From the NCBI GenBank assembly GCA_019314525.1, contig JAFCZD010000052.1, positions 1 to 37,958 on the forward strand: DNA of 37,958 bases. The letters are read 5' to 3'. The notes under the pieces were generated by a model that was given only the letters and a program-made list of their open reading frames with translations, ran no database searches and was not told the DNA's origin. Positions 25,753 to 33,818 of this stretch are shown piece by piece. Positions within the stretch are counted from its first letter, which is position 1, and the number at the start of each line of letters is the position of its first letter. The position numbers and the translations under genes are program-made. This stretch comes from Deltaproteobacteria bacterium. GTDB lineage: Bacteria > Myxococcota_A > Polyangia > GCA-2747355.

Positions 25753-26342
25753 TCGCTTGCCTGGACGGCAGACTGCGAATCAAGGAACTCGACCAGGTCG
25801 TGGTCGATGTTGGAGGCGTGGGGTATCAAGTGCTGGTCTCCACCCAGACCTTGGCCGAACTCCCAGCAGAGGACGAGCAGGTGTTCATCCTCTGTCACAC
25901 TCACGTACGTGAAGATGCACTTCAGCTCTTCGGTTTTGCGAGCGCGGAGGAGCGAAGCCTCTTTCACTTGCTGGTTGGGGTCAGCGGCGTCGGGCCAAAA
26001 TTGGCGCTGACGATCCTCTCTGGGCTTTCGGTGACACAGCTGGTGGAGGCTATCTCGGCCGCGGACCACAAGCGCCTTCAGGGGATCCCTGGCATTGGCA
26101 AGCGCACCGCCGAGCGTTTGGTGGTGGACCTACGCGATCGCGTGGCGAGCTTGGCAGCGACGGTTAGGGCAGGCGACGGTGGCGGGGCAGGACCGACCCA
26201 CGATGATGACGTGATCGAGGCGTTGACCAACCTGGGTTATAAGCGAGCTGTCGCTGAGCGGGCGCTGGGGCAAGTGCAAGATCGTACCCTGCCGCCAGAG
26301 CAGCTCTTGCGCAGCACATTGGCGCTGATCTCCGATTTGTAG
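25749..26342 (+). CDS. ruvA: Holliday junction DNA-binding protein RuvA
   Basis: Tetrameric junction-binding platform for the RuvB motor. It starts at ATG 25749, overlapping the ruvC stop (ATGA). The 197 residues contain the N-terminal OB domain (MIACLDGRL...[12 protein letters not shown]), the two helix-hairpin-helix motifs ([13 protein letters not shown] and [13 protein letters not shown]), and a C-terminal three-helix domain (about 150-197) that contacts RuvB. All elements are present and of normal length. Confidence 0.97.
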   Translation: MIACLDGRLRIKELDQVVVDVGGVGYQVLVSTQTLAELPAEDEQVFILCHTHVREDALQLFGFASAEERSLFHLLVGVSGVGPKLALTILSGLSVTQLVEAISAADHKRLQGIPGIGKRTAERLVVDLRDRVASLAATVRAGDGGGAGPTHDDDVIEALTNLGYKRAVAERALGQVQDRTLPPEQLLRSTLALISDL

Positions 26343-26373
26343 ATATGCAGACAACGATGAGCGATGGCCCAAT

Positions 26374-27414
26374 ATGAGCGATGACGCAGCATTTGACCGT
26401 GGTGATCTGAACGCTGAGGGGCACGTCGCGGAGCGGCCTGTGGAGGCTGCACTACGGCCCCAACGTTTTGAGGAGTTTGTCGGACAGCGACGGATCACCT
26501 CAAACCTCAAGGTCTTCGTTACGGCGGCGCGCCAGCGCGGTGAGGCCCTCGACCACCTGCTCTTTGCGGGGCCCCCAGGGCTCGGCAAGACGACCCTCGC
26601 GTATATCATCGCCAACGAACTCCAGGTGCCAGTTCATGTGACGTCGGGTCCGGCGATTGAGCATCGTGGCATGCTCGCCGGGCTTTTGACGCAGCTCGAG
26701 GAGCGCGAAGTGCTCTTCATCGATGAGATTCATCGTTTGACGCCGGTGATCGAGGAGTACCTTTACCCAGCCATGGAGGATTTTTGCCTTGATGTTCCGA
26801 GCGGTACAGGGGCCTTCTCTCAGACGCTCCGCCTCAACCTCAAGCCCTTCACGTTGATCGGTGCCACCACCAGGAGCGGTCTCCTTACATCTCCGCTTCG
26901 AGATCGTTTTGGCATCGTCGAGCGGCTCGAACACTATGGCCCAGAGGATATCGTCAAGATCGTCAACCGATCGGCGAGGATTATGGATCTGGAGGTTCAG
27001 CCCCAGGCGGCCCTCGAGATCGGACAACGCAGCCGCGGCACGCCACGTATCGCCAATCGTCTGCTGCGGCGAGTCCGGGATTTCGCCGAGGTGCAGGGAG
27101 ACGGTACTATCACCCTGGAGGTGACACGCCTAGCTCTTGACGCGTTGGAGATCGACGGGTTGGGGCTCGATCCTATGGACCGCTTGCTCTTGACCACGAT
27201 TATTGAGCACTATGACGGAGGCCCAGTGGGGGTAGAGACCCTCGCAGCGACCCTTCACGAGAGCAGAGACACCATAGAAAACGAGATCGAGCCCTACTTG
27301 ATCACCCAGGCGTTGCTGCAGCGGTCTCCTCGGGGACGCATGGCAACACGGCGTGGCTTCGAACACCTGGGAAAGATACCACCCACTCGGAACAAACAGA
27401 GCCAGCTCTTCTGA
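26374..27414 (+). CDS. ruvB: Holliday junction branch-migration ATPase RuvB
   Basis: AAA+ hexameric motor that drives branch migration with RuvA. The 346 residues have [11 protein letters not shown] at the N-terminus, Walker A GPPGLGKT (66-73), Walker B FIDEIHR, sensor 1 GATTRSG, arginine finger SPLRDRFG, sensor 2 [12 protein letters not shown], and a C-terminal winged helix ([10 protein letters not shown]). Starts at ATG 26374, 31 bp after ruvA. The short leader contains another copy of ATGAGCGATG (26357-26366), out of frame with the gene. The C-terminal tail is slightly extended. Confidence 0.97.
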   Translation: MSDDAAFDRGDLNAEGHVAERPVEAALRPQRFEEFVGQRRITSNLKVFVTAARQRGEALDHLLFAGPPGLGKTTLAYIIANELQVPVHVTSGPAIEHRGMLAGLLTQLEEREVLFIDEIHRLTPVIEEYLYPAMEDFCLDVPSGTGAFSQTLRLNLKPFTLIGATTRSGLLTSPLRDRFGIVERLEHYGPEDIVKIVNRSARIMDLEVQPQAALEIGQRSRGTPRIANRLLRRVRDFAEVQGDGTITLEVTRLALDALEIDGLGLDPMDRLLLTTIIEHYDGGPVGVETLAATLHESRDTIENEIEPYLITQALLQRSPRGRMATRRGFEHLGKIPPTRNKQSQLF

Positions 27415-27453
27415 TTTTCGTGTGGGCTTGAAAAGGCCCCAACTCAGCGTACG

Positions 27454-28113
27454 ATGAATACTGTGACGACACGCTACGCAACGCCCAGGCTTGACCTTGG
27501 CCTCGAGGGGACCATTTGGCTGCCCAATGTCCTCCTTGTCATGGCTTTTGTGCTCCATCTGCTCATCACCCAGCTGGGGATCGACAGGATTCAACCCCTG
27601 GTGATTACCGACGCCACGAGCACACAACGCATCAAGGACCTCGAGCGCAGCCTCGCGCTGGCCCCACGCCGGAGCGACGTGGTGATCGAATTGTCGCGGC
27701 TCTACGCCAGGGCCGGTGAGCTACCGCTCTCTTATGATGCGCTACGCGACGCAGAGCAAAATGGTTCGCGCGATGCCTATTTCAAGATGCGCTTGGCCAT
27801 GGCTTATTTGGAGGTGGGCAAGAACGCCGATGGTCGACGGGTCATGCAAAGTGCTTTGGAGGCCTGCGACCTCACACATTGTCCACCACGGGTGAGGGCC
27901 CGTCTCTCGATCTTCTCACAAGTTGCTGATATTTATGTCGAGCGGAATATCGACACGCGGCGCTACCCACACCTGGCTGCGAAGGTTTTCGACGAAGTCG
28001 TGCGCAAGGTCGAAAAGAGCGCGGTGGACATGATCATGCGGGCTGCGAAGAAGGCAGAGCATAGAGCGACATCACGTCCAGCTTTCGCACCCAAGGGTTC
28101 ACGATCCAACTAA
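27454..28113 (+). CDS. Single-pass membrane protein with TPR-like helices
   Basis: 219 residues. One hydrophobic helix (about 23-42: WLPNVLLVMAFVLHLLI) near the N-terminus suggests an uncleaved anchor, followed by alpha-helical repeats that look like TPRs (LERSLALAPRRSDVVIELSR, LYARAG, FKMRLAMAYLEVGKNADGRR). The C-terminus is basic. No specific family is recognised. It follows ruvB by 39 bp, so it could be transcribed with it, but no Shine-Dalgarno sequence is clear before the ATG. A role as a membrane-tethered scaffold is inference from the TPRs alone. Confidence 0.65.
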   Translation: MNTVTTRYATPRLDLGLEGTIWLPNVLLVMAFVLHLLITQLGIDRIQPLVITDATSTQRIKDLERSLALAPRRSDVVIELSRLYARAGELPLSYDALRDAEQNGSRDAYFKMRLAMAYLEVGKNADGRRVMQSALEACDLTHCPPRVRARLSIFSQVADIYVERNIDTRRYPHLAAKVFDEVVRKVEKSAVDMIMRAAKKAEHRATSRPAFAPKGSRSN

Positions 28114-28147
28114 TCCCCCCCTAACGCCGCCTGTGTACCCACAAGCG

Positions 28148-28175
28148 TTGACATTACCACCACAGAGTGAATAAC
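28148..28175 (+). promoter_or_regulatory. Promoter upstream of the HEAT-repeat lipoprotein
   Basis: A perfect -35 box TTGACA (28148-28153) is followed after 16 bp by AATAAC (28170-28175). This would give a leader of about 110 bases before ATG 28294. The leader includes an imperfect hairpin (CCCACACC at about 28199 with GGTTGTGGG) but no T-run. Confidence 0.5.
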
Positions 28176-28293
28176 GTCGGCGTGCCGGGATTTTTCCCCC
28201 ACACCTCGCGTGGGTTGTGGGTAGGAAAGGTCAGCTTAGTGATAGGTGCACGCGGGCTGCAAGGTCTGCCGACGCCTCAAATGGGAGGAATAG

Positions 28294-29841
28294 ATGGCAC
28301 TCGTACGCGGCTTGGTTGTTTTTTCGAGTTGTGTCCTGTTGTTCGCGGCCTGCAACGACCCCAAGGACCCTCAAACCTGGATCAAGAAGCTCAATAGCCC
28401 CAAAGAGGGTAAGGAGGCCGTCAGGCAGCTGAAGAAGATGCAGGACAAGGTGGCGGTGAAGCCCCTCTGTAAGCTCTTTGCCGCGGATCCCGATCCCGAA
28501 ACTCTGAAGGCGATCATCTCTTTCCACGATAAATCCGCGGTCCCAACCCTCATCGAAGCTCTGGACTTTCGCGAGCACGACTATCACAACGCGTCGGTGG
28601 CGGCCATGGCGCTTGCCAAGATGAACGCAGTGGAGGCCGTGCCCGAGTTGATCAAGGTGCTCAAGAAGTCTCTTCCCATCAAGTCTCGGGCGAATAAGGC
28701 CAAGGTGGCTGCCATCGAAGCGCTGCGCGTGCTCGGCGACAAGAAGGCGGTCCCTGCCTTGATCGCCGTCGCCGATGGACGCCCTGAAAAGCAGGACTTC
28801 TTTCTCAACAAGAAGGCCATGGTGGCGCTTGGTGATTTGGGCGACCCAGAGGCGATCCCTGTCTTGGTGCGTGGCCTCTTCATGGCGAGCACGATCCAGG
28901 GTGTGTCATTTCCTATGGCCCGTGTGGCGCTCGTGAAGATTGGCATCAAAGCTGTGCCTGCCTTGTTGGCAGCCATGGACGGCAAGGACGCACGTCTCAA
29001 CTTGATGGCCAAGGAGCTGAAGTTCATCAAAGGGGTGATCCTCAACAAGGTGGCTATCGTGCTCGGCGACATGCATGCGAAGGCTGCCGCTCCTCGTCTC
29101 TTGCAGCTGCTCTCCAAGGCGAACCTCAAAGAGACGAAGATCGCGGGCGTCATTGAGGCTCTGGGTAAGATTGGTGGCAAGAAGAGCGTGTCTGTCTTGA
29201 ATAGATTGCTCTTGAACAAGAGGGCCAACTATAAGTTGCGTGCGCAAGTCTGCAGCGCGCTGACGGTGATGGGAGACAAAAGCTCCATTCCTGCTTTGCT
29301 CACCGTCGCAGAGAAGGGGTTCATCGAGGGGGGCTACTACAACCTCCGTGAGGCTGGTGCCATGGCCTATGGCCGTATCGTTGGGGCAGAGGCAGCTGAG
29401 GGTGTGAAGGTCTTCGAGGGCATGCTCGCTGAGAAGGAGCTGCAGAAGTACAAGCAGAACTACGCCACGTTCAAAGAGGCCTTCGACCGCGTGAAGGTGG
29501 GCCTGGAGTGCAAGGACGATGCGAAATGCTATGGGAAGAAGCTCCAGAACAAGAAGCTATCCTTGGCCATGCGCGAAAAGGCGGCCGTTATGATCGGCAT
29601 TCTTCCCAACGGACGAGAGGCCCTCGCAGATGTAGTGAAGGCCCTGCCGATCCGTGAACCGATTATTCGGCTCTTTTTGCTACAGACCGCGATTCGTATT
29701 GGCAAGAAGACCGATGTAGAGCTGATAAAGACCTTGCGAATGCTCGTTAAGAAGGACTCAAAGCGCAAGACTAAATTCCACGGTGCAGACCTCGCCAGCG
29801 CCGACAAGATCGCCTTGGCCAACGTCTTGGGCAAGAGCTAG
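28294..29841 (+). CDS. HEAT-repeat lipoprotein
   Basis: GGGAGGAA (28283-28290) precedes ATG 28294. Lipobox FAAC gives a lipidated Cys20. The remaining ~495 residues are an alpha-helical solenoid. At least eight HEAT-like units of the type 'AVPxLIxxLxx...A..AL..G' can be seen, for example SAVPTLIEAL, EAVPELIKVL, KAVPALIAVA, EAIPVLVRGL and SSIPALLTVA. It is very Lys- and Ala-rich, and includes a Cys pair in LECKDDAKCYG. Such solenoids bind proteins. No enzymatic motif is seen. Anchored in the periplasm, it may act as a scaffold. It converges with the APC permease over a 49-bp gap with two palindromes. Confidence 0.8.
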   Translation: MALVRGLVVFSSCVLLFAACNDPKDPQTWIKKLNSPKEGKEAVRQLKKMQDKVAVKPLCKLFAADPDPETLKAIISFHDKSAVPTLIEALDFREHDYHNASVAAMALAKMNAVEAVPELIKVLKKSLPIKSRANKAKVAAIEALRVLGDKKAVPALIAVADGRPEKQDFFLNKKAMVALGDLGDPEAIPVLVRGLFMASTIQGVSFPMARVALVKIGIKAVPALLAAMDGKDARLNLMAKELKFIKGVILNKVAIVLGDMHAKAAAPRLLQLLSKANLKETKIAGVIEALGKIGGKKSVSVLNRLLLNKRANYKLRAQVCSALTVMGDKSSIPALLTVAEKGFIEGGYYNLREAGAMAYGRIVGAEAAEGVKVFEGMLAEKELQKYKQNYATFKEAFDRVKVGLECKDDAKCYGKKLQNKKLSLAMREKAAVMIGILPNGREALADVVKALPIREPIIRLFLLQTAIRIGKKTDVELIKTLRMLVKKDSKRKTKFHGADLASADKIALANVLGKS

Positions 29842-29883
29842 GTCATCGACCTAAGCCACGCTTCAGGCCCAGCTCCCGGGAGC
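29840..29883. terminator. Two palindromes between convergent genes (possible bidirectional terminator)
   Basis: TAGGTC-ATC-GACCTA (29840-29854) begins within the stop codon of the HEAT lipoprotein gene, and the 12-bp perfect palindrome GCTCCCGGGAGC lies at 29872-29883, 8 bp from the permease stop. There is no T-run on either side, so intrinsic termination is not assured. Confidence 0.35.
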
Positions 29884-29890
29884 GTCGCGA

Positions 29891-31168
29891 TTAGCCAGCA
29901 AGTCGACGTGATCCCCACCACAGAACAAGCCCCACAAGGATCAGCCCCGCGAAGGTAGCAGCCATCCGTAGGCTGCCTTCGGCGCTGACTCCTGCCCACA
30001 ACACAACGAGCACTGCCACGGTAGCCAGGGGAGCGACGGCTGCTGCGCCTGGTACGCGGAAGCCCTGCGCCGGCCCTTGCCGCTTTCTGAGGACGGGCAG
30101 CGCAAGCGTAGCAGAGAGGTATTGCATGGCCACAAAGAGCACTGAGAGGTTCACCAGACGCGAAAAATCGAGCAGCAGAGCCAACAAGGCGCTCGCAGCG
30201 GCTGTGACGATGATCGCCACATGGGGGGTCTTGAAGCGTGGGTGCAGCTTGGTCAGTGTGCTGGGTAGGAAGCCGTCGTCGGCCAGAGGCTGGAGGTAGC
30301 GAGGCCCCGCGAGGGCGACGCCTGCCGAAAAACCTAGCATGGAGATTGTGGCAGCGATAGCCACCAGGTTCCCGCCCACTGAACCAAAGAGCACGGCTGC
30401 CATGCGGGCCAGCGGGTCTTGGGCCCCCGCGAGATCGGGTGTGGTTCCAATGGCCGCCGCTTGAAGCGCGAGGTAGAGCAGCGTAGCTACCAGGATGGAG
30501 GTGATCACGGCGAAGGGCGCGTCCCTCCGTGCGTTGGCGGATTCCCCAGCTGGAACAGGGACGACTTCGAAGCCTTGGTAGGCGAAAAACGCGATGAAAG
30601 TTGCTTTGGGCAGGCTGCTGACTCCGTGAGGTGTGAACGGTGTGAGCCGAGAAGGGTCAAGGCGCGCTAGACCCGCCAAGAGCAGGGCTGCGAGGGGCAA
30701 GAGCTTCGCGATGGTCAGACCATCCGTTGTTAGCGCGCCAGGCTTGACACCACGGTAGTTGATGGCCGCCAGCCCAGCGATGGTGCTCAAAGCCACGGCC
30801 TGGGCGACCATGGGGCTTTTGAAGAGTGGCACGAGGTGTCCGAGGTGGCTCACCATACCGCGCGTGACCGCCGCCCAGCTGATCACCGCCGCGCTCCAGC
30901 AGGTCCAGCCCACCACATAGCCCCAGGATGGGCCAAAGGCCTTGCGAGCATAGAGGTAGGGCCCGCCTGATCGGTCGAATCGCCCCGCGAGTTCTGCGAA
31001 GCAAAGGGCGATGAGCAGGCTTATGACCCCGCAAATCGCAAAGGCCAGCAGGGACGCCGGGCCCAGCAGCCCGGCGAGCACTCCGGGCAGCAAATAGATC
31101 CCCGATCCTATAATGGCGTTAACGCCTAGGCAGAGGAGGTCGAAGCGAGAGAGTTGTTTGGCGGCCAC
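29891..31168 (-). CDS. APC-superfamily amino acid permease
   Basis: Integral inner-membrane transporter, 425 residues, about 12 hydrophobic helices. The first helix carries the APC signature IIGSGIYLLPG (unwound helix 1 that binds the amino group and carboxylate). The segment FAELAGRFDRSGGPYLYARKAFG is typical of the family (quoted in part as PYLYARKAFG). FIAFFAYQGFEVVPVPAGE corresponds to helix 6. Substrate unknown, most likely an amino acid or polyamine taken up by proton symport or exchange. The start is GTG 31168. GAAGAAGG lies upstream at a long distance. It has no operon partner. The composite repeat region lies upstream. Confidence 0.88.
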   Translation of the reverse strand: MAAKQLSRFDLLCLGVNAIIGSGIYLLPGVLAGLLGPASLLAFAICGVISLLIALCFAELAGRFDRSGGPYLYARKAFGPSWGYVVGWTCWSAAVISWAAVTRGMVSHLGHLVPLFKSPMVAQAVALSTIAGLAAINYRGVKPGALTTDGLTIAKLLPLAALLLAGLARLDPSRLTPFTPHGVSSLPKATFIAFFAYQGFEVVPVPAGESANARRDAPFAVITSILVATLLYLALQAAAIGTTPDLAGAQDPLARMAAVLFGSVGGNLVAIAATISMLGFSAGVALAGPRYLQPLADDGFLPSTLTKLHPRFKTPHVAIIVTAAASALLALLLDFSRLVNLSVLFVAMQYLSATLALPVLRKRQGPAQGFRVPGAAAVAPLATVAVLVVLWAGVSAEGSLRMAATFAGLILVGLVLWWGSRRLAG

Positions 31169-31264
31169 GAAGCGATCTTAGCCTTCTTCAGGGTATCTGT
31201 TGGAAATAAGTTGTGATGGGTCAAGGTGCGCCGCTCGCAAGGGCCGGCGACGAGAGGAATCGAC

Positions 31265-31436
31265 GGAGGAATCGGGTGTGAGGCGGTCAGCTGGCAAGCG
31301 ACGAGCAACAAAGCCAGATGGTTCGGCGGGAGGAATCGGGTGTGAGGCGGTCAGCTGGCAAGGCGGGAGGAGGGCTGCCTACCTGTAGTAGGCAAGCGAC
31401 GAGCAACAAAGCCAGATGGTCGCCTCACACCCGATT
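31265..31436. repeat. Composite direct and inverted repeat cluster
   Basis: A 58-bp unit (31265-31322) occurs a second time split in two: its first 34 bp at 31329-31362 and its last 30 bp at 31391-31420. The two halves share GGCAAG (31357-31362 and 31391-31396), which flanks an extra 28 bp like a short target duplication. The extra DNA carries a 7-bp stem (TGCCTAC at 31376-31382, GTAGGCA at 31388-31394). The 16-mer AATCGGGTGTGAGGCG (31270-31285, 31333-31348) also appears inverted at 31421-31436, ending in the stop codon of the ExbD gene. No gene lies in 31169-31434. Confidence 0.85.
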
Positions 31437-31971
31437 AAGAGCCTTGGAGGACGAGGAGTCGATACTTCCCAAACTCGGCCTGTCCAGCGGTGTAGAGCAC
31501 CTCGCTGATTAGCCGGTAGGGAGTCGTGTGGTCGGCGATGAGTACGAGCTCCCCGTCAAACTTGCCAAGCTTACGTTTCTCGAGACGTTTGAGACGCGTC
31601 GCGTGTTTTTGCAGTGTATCGAGTAGGGGATTGATGAGAAACCCACTTTGGCCGTCGCGCTTGGCAGCGGAATCCACTTCGCCATTCTTCACAGGTGCGA
31701 TTGCCTTGCTCGCCACCAAGATCGCCTTTTTAGTGATGGTCACCTCAACAGCTGCCGAGTGGTTTGCACGGGAACTCGACTTGGGCGGCATCATCTCTTC
31801 GCTCGGCTGAACATTGCCCGCGATAGAGAAGTTCTGCAGAAAGAAGAGCAGCAGGATTGTCATCATATCCATCATGGGAGTGATGTTTAGATGAGAAATA
31901 GATTCGACTTCAGGGAGCCGCTTCTGCAGATTGCGGTAGCGCTTCTGTGCTTGCATCCGTGCGCTAGGCAT
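31435..31971 (-). CDS. ExbD/TolR-family proton-channel subunit (minus cluster, second ExbD)
   Basis: 178 residues from ATG 31971, which shares one base with the upstream stop (a GTG at 31974 is possible). A short basic cytoplasmic N-terminus leads to one transmembrane helix with the family motif LNITPMMDMMTILLLFFL. Asp35 is the proton-translocating residue (equivalent to E. coli ExbD D25 or TolR D23). The periplasmic domain (about 60-178) ends with the usual VLIADHTTPYRLISEVLYTAG strand-helix pattern. It is the last gene of a three-gene operon (ExbB, ExbD, ExbD). It may pair with the upstream ExbD as a heteromeric peptidoglycan-binding stator, as in AglQ/AglS (inference). Confidence 0.88.
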   Translation of the reverse strand: MPSARMQAQKRYRNLQKRLPEVESISHLNITPMMDMMTILLLFFLQNFSIAGNVQPSEEMMPPKSSSRANHSAAVEVTITKKAILVASKAIAPVKNGEVDSAAKRDGQSGFLINPLLDTLQKHATRLKRLEKRKLGKFDGELVLIADHTTPYRLISEVLYTAGQAEFGKYRLLVLQGS

Positions 31972-32630
31972 CACTGCACTCCCGCGCTGAGGACGACTTG
32001 ATCAAAGAGGCAGCCATCATCACCCGTACATTTGGCGGTACGCTTGCCACGAATGGTGTCCATGGAATGCACCACCACCTGGTAGGGAATATTCCGGTCG
32101 GCTGAGAGGATGACCTGGCGCTCGTTGGGGAAGCGCTTCTTGACCTTGGTGAGGAGGGTGATGAGCGCTTTGCGATCGTAGTGATCCACCCACACTTTTT
32201 CGTCGATACCAAGCTTGGCATTATGTCGTTTGGTGATGAATGCAGGACACCGACCTGCCTTGAGCGCTTGTGCACAAGGAATGGTGGGCAGCGAGCCATC
32301 GGGAGCCTTCATCACACCACCAGCACCAGCCACGATGAAGCCTTTGTTGGAGATCGCGATGGTGAGGTTGAGCCGTTCTTTGGGCTCCTGATTGGGGTCG
32401 GCTTGGATAGCGGCGGTAGTCGGGTCGGTGTAGCGGGGTGCGGAGACGCTGATATTGGCCAGGACCACGGCGCTCGCTGTGGTAGCGAGCATGAAGATCA
32501 CCGTGTTGGTCACGATATCGAGGTAGGGGATCAGGTTGATCTCACCGCCCTCATGCTCGGATTCCTCCACCTCGGCTGCCTCACGCCGAATCTTCGCCCG
32601 AACCTTTGCGAAGGCAGCCCGTTTATTCAC
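31971..32630 (-). CDS. ExbD/TolR-family subunit with four periplasmic cysteines (minus cluster, first ExbD)
   Basis: 219 residues. GTG 32630 overlaps the stop of the ExbB gene by 4 bases (GTGA). The charged cytoplasmic tail (EVEESEHEGGE) is followed by INLIPYLDIVTNTVIFML with proton-carrying Asp38. The periplasmic domain ends in VILSADRNIPYQVVVHSMD. It is longer than typical ExbD (about 140-150 residues). The added sequence carries four cysteines in two pairs (C119/C128 and C201/C207) that could form disulfides. An insert around 100-150 (GGVMKAPDG...KVWVDHYD) contains the first pair. Forms a complex with the ExbB encoded just upstream. Confidence 0.88.
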   Translation of the reverse strand: MNKRAAFAKVRAKIRREAAEVEESEHEGGEINLIPYLDIVTNTVIFMLATTASAVVLANISVSAPRYTDPTTAAIQADPNQEPKERLNLTIAISNKGFIVAGAGGVMKAPDGSLPTIPCAQALKAGRCPAFITKRHNAKLGIDEKVWVDHYDRKALITLLTKVKKRFPNERQVILSADRNIPYQVVVHSMDTIRGKRTAKCTGDDGCLFDQVVLSAGVQ

Positions 32631-33274
32631 TGCTTTGCTCCAGCCTCACCAGTGCGCGCGTGGACCACGAGGAAGTTCTCGAGCTTCATGGAGAAGAGCT
32701 CCATGTCGGAGACGACCTTCTTCGACATGCCGCTGAGGATGAGGTGAAAGATGATCGCTGTAACAGCGATACCCAAACCCATGGCAGTGTGGTGAAGAGC
32801 GTGGGAAATACCAGCTGCTAGCTGAGCCGATGCTTTCGCCGGGTCGAGACCCCGCAAGGCACCAAAAGCTTGAATCAAGCCAAGCACTGTACCCAGCAAT
32901 CCCACGAGAGTAGCGATGTTCGCCAACGACCAGAGGGATGGGATGCGCTTTTTGACCTCTGGCGTCGTCTCTACGAGGGCCTCCTCAAGGGAGGTCGAGA
33001 TGGCGTCTTCCCCACGATGAACCTGCACAAGGCCTGCCTTTGCCACACGCAGCAAAGGAGCGCTGGTGGATCCGCACAGGCGAATCGCCCGGTCAACGTT
33101 GTTGGCTTGAATCAGCTTGCGAAGCTGCTCCAAAAGCCCTTTGGCGTTGATTTGCCCTTTAAAGAGCAAAAAGATGAAACGCTCAATAGCCACCGCTAGC
33201 ACCGTGATGAGCACGATGGTGTTGAGCCACATGAAGAAGCCGCCGGTCTTGGCGAAATGGGCAAGTCCTACCAT
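32627..33274 (-). CDS. ExbB/TolQ/MotA-family proton-channel subunit (minus cluster)
   Basis: 215 residues, first gene of the minus cluster; GGAGG lies about 10 bp before ATG 33274. Three membrane helices: about 13-38 (MWLNTIVLITVLAVAIERFIF), about 118-140 (IATLVGLLGTVLGLIQAF, with the pore Thr in LLGT) and about 155-180 (HHTAMGLGIAVTAIIFHLIL, with the second pore Thr). A cytoplasmic loop lies between helices 1 and 2. It assembles, presumably as a pentamer, around an ExbD dimer to convert proton flow into work across the periplasm. One ExbB plus two different ExbD genes is the gene content of the Myxococcus AglRQS motor. Paralogous use cannot be settled here. Confidence 0.9.
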   Translation of the reverse strand: MVGLAHFAKTGGFFMWLNTIVLITVLAVAIERFIFLLFKGQINAKGLLEQLRKLIQANNVDRAIRLCGSTSAPLLRVAKAGLVQVHRGEDAISTSLEEALVETTPEVKKRIPSLWSLANIATLVGLLGTVLGLIQAFGALRGLDPAKASAQLAAGISHALHHTAMGLGIAVTAIIFHLILSGMSKKVVSDMELFSMKLENFLVVHARTGEAGAKQ

Positions 33275-33351
33275 TCTCTGGAGCCTCCGCTAAGGTCGAC
33301 CGTGCCTTGTGGGCGACGTGTTCTCTTACAGCTAAATCCGTCCAAAATTAA

Positions 33352-33382
33352 CAGCGTTCCCATAGAATCATGATGAACGCTG
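33352..33382. promoter_or_regulatory. Inverted repeat upstream of the minus-strand ExbB operon
   Basis: CAGCGTTC (33352-33359) and GAACGCTG (33375-33382) are perfect 8-bp arms separated by 15 bp. The position is 78 bp upstream of the minus-strand ExbB start. It could be a regulator site or mRNA structure. It is not followed by a T-run. Confidence 0.35.
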
Positions 33383-33732
33383 ACGCTACTATCACTCTAA
33401 GTTACCCGCCCCGTCCAGGGGAAACCACCCGTAGTTGCCGCAACAGCAAGGGCCGGCAAAATACATCTTCTACGTGGTAGACCGAGGCCTTGTGTACCAC
33501 ACTCGCACAGACCAAGTAAAGCAAACCCGCGGATGGCTTTGGCTCTCGCTTAAACGTTTGTCTGCGAGGGGGATCTCGTTGCTGCAAGAAGGAGCAAACC
33601 AATGTTGGGGCATGCCGACACATCGTGGGGCAAAGTGTCACGGTGCAGAAGATTCAGGCTTAGAAATTTTCAATAATCTTGGGCGGTACGTATATTGCTC
33701 TAGGGTCTACGCATGAGTGCAACAGACATGCT

Positions 33733-33761
33733 TGCTCAGGGATACCGACACTGATATAGTC
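33733..33761 (+). promoter_or_regulatory. Promoter of the plus-strand ExbB/ExbD operon
   Basis: TTGCTC (33733-33738), a 17-bp spacer and TATAGT (33756-33761), with TG one base before the -10 (extended -10). It lies about 58 bp before the first start codon. Confidence 0.6.
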
Positions 33762-33818
33762 CGCGCCGACTCCCAGAGATAACGATCAGCCGAGGGTACC
33801 TGACTCGGCGTAGAGGGA

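Larger units (their letters stand above)
33275..33818. other. 544-bp divergent intergenic region between the two ExbB/ExbD clusters
   Basis: No convincing gene is seen. It contains the plus-strand promoter at 33733-33761 and an 8-bp inverted repeat near the minus-cluster start (33352-33382). The central ~300 bp (33420-33715) holds only short open frames without ribosome-binding sites or protein-like composition. It is somewhat less GC-rich than its flanks. Confidence 0.6.

Noticed and set aside
28114-28293. Riboswitch in the leader of the HEAT lipoprotein gene
   Set aside because: Only one imperfect hairpin is present, with no conserved riboswitch core. The gene product gives no metabolite link.
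33435-33716. 93-codon open frame in the divergent ExbB intergenic region
   Set aside because: No ribosome-binding site and no protein-like pattern, and it sits in a regulatory gap. The opposite-strand frame at 33402-33641 fails for the same reasons.
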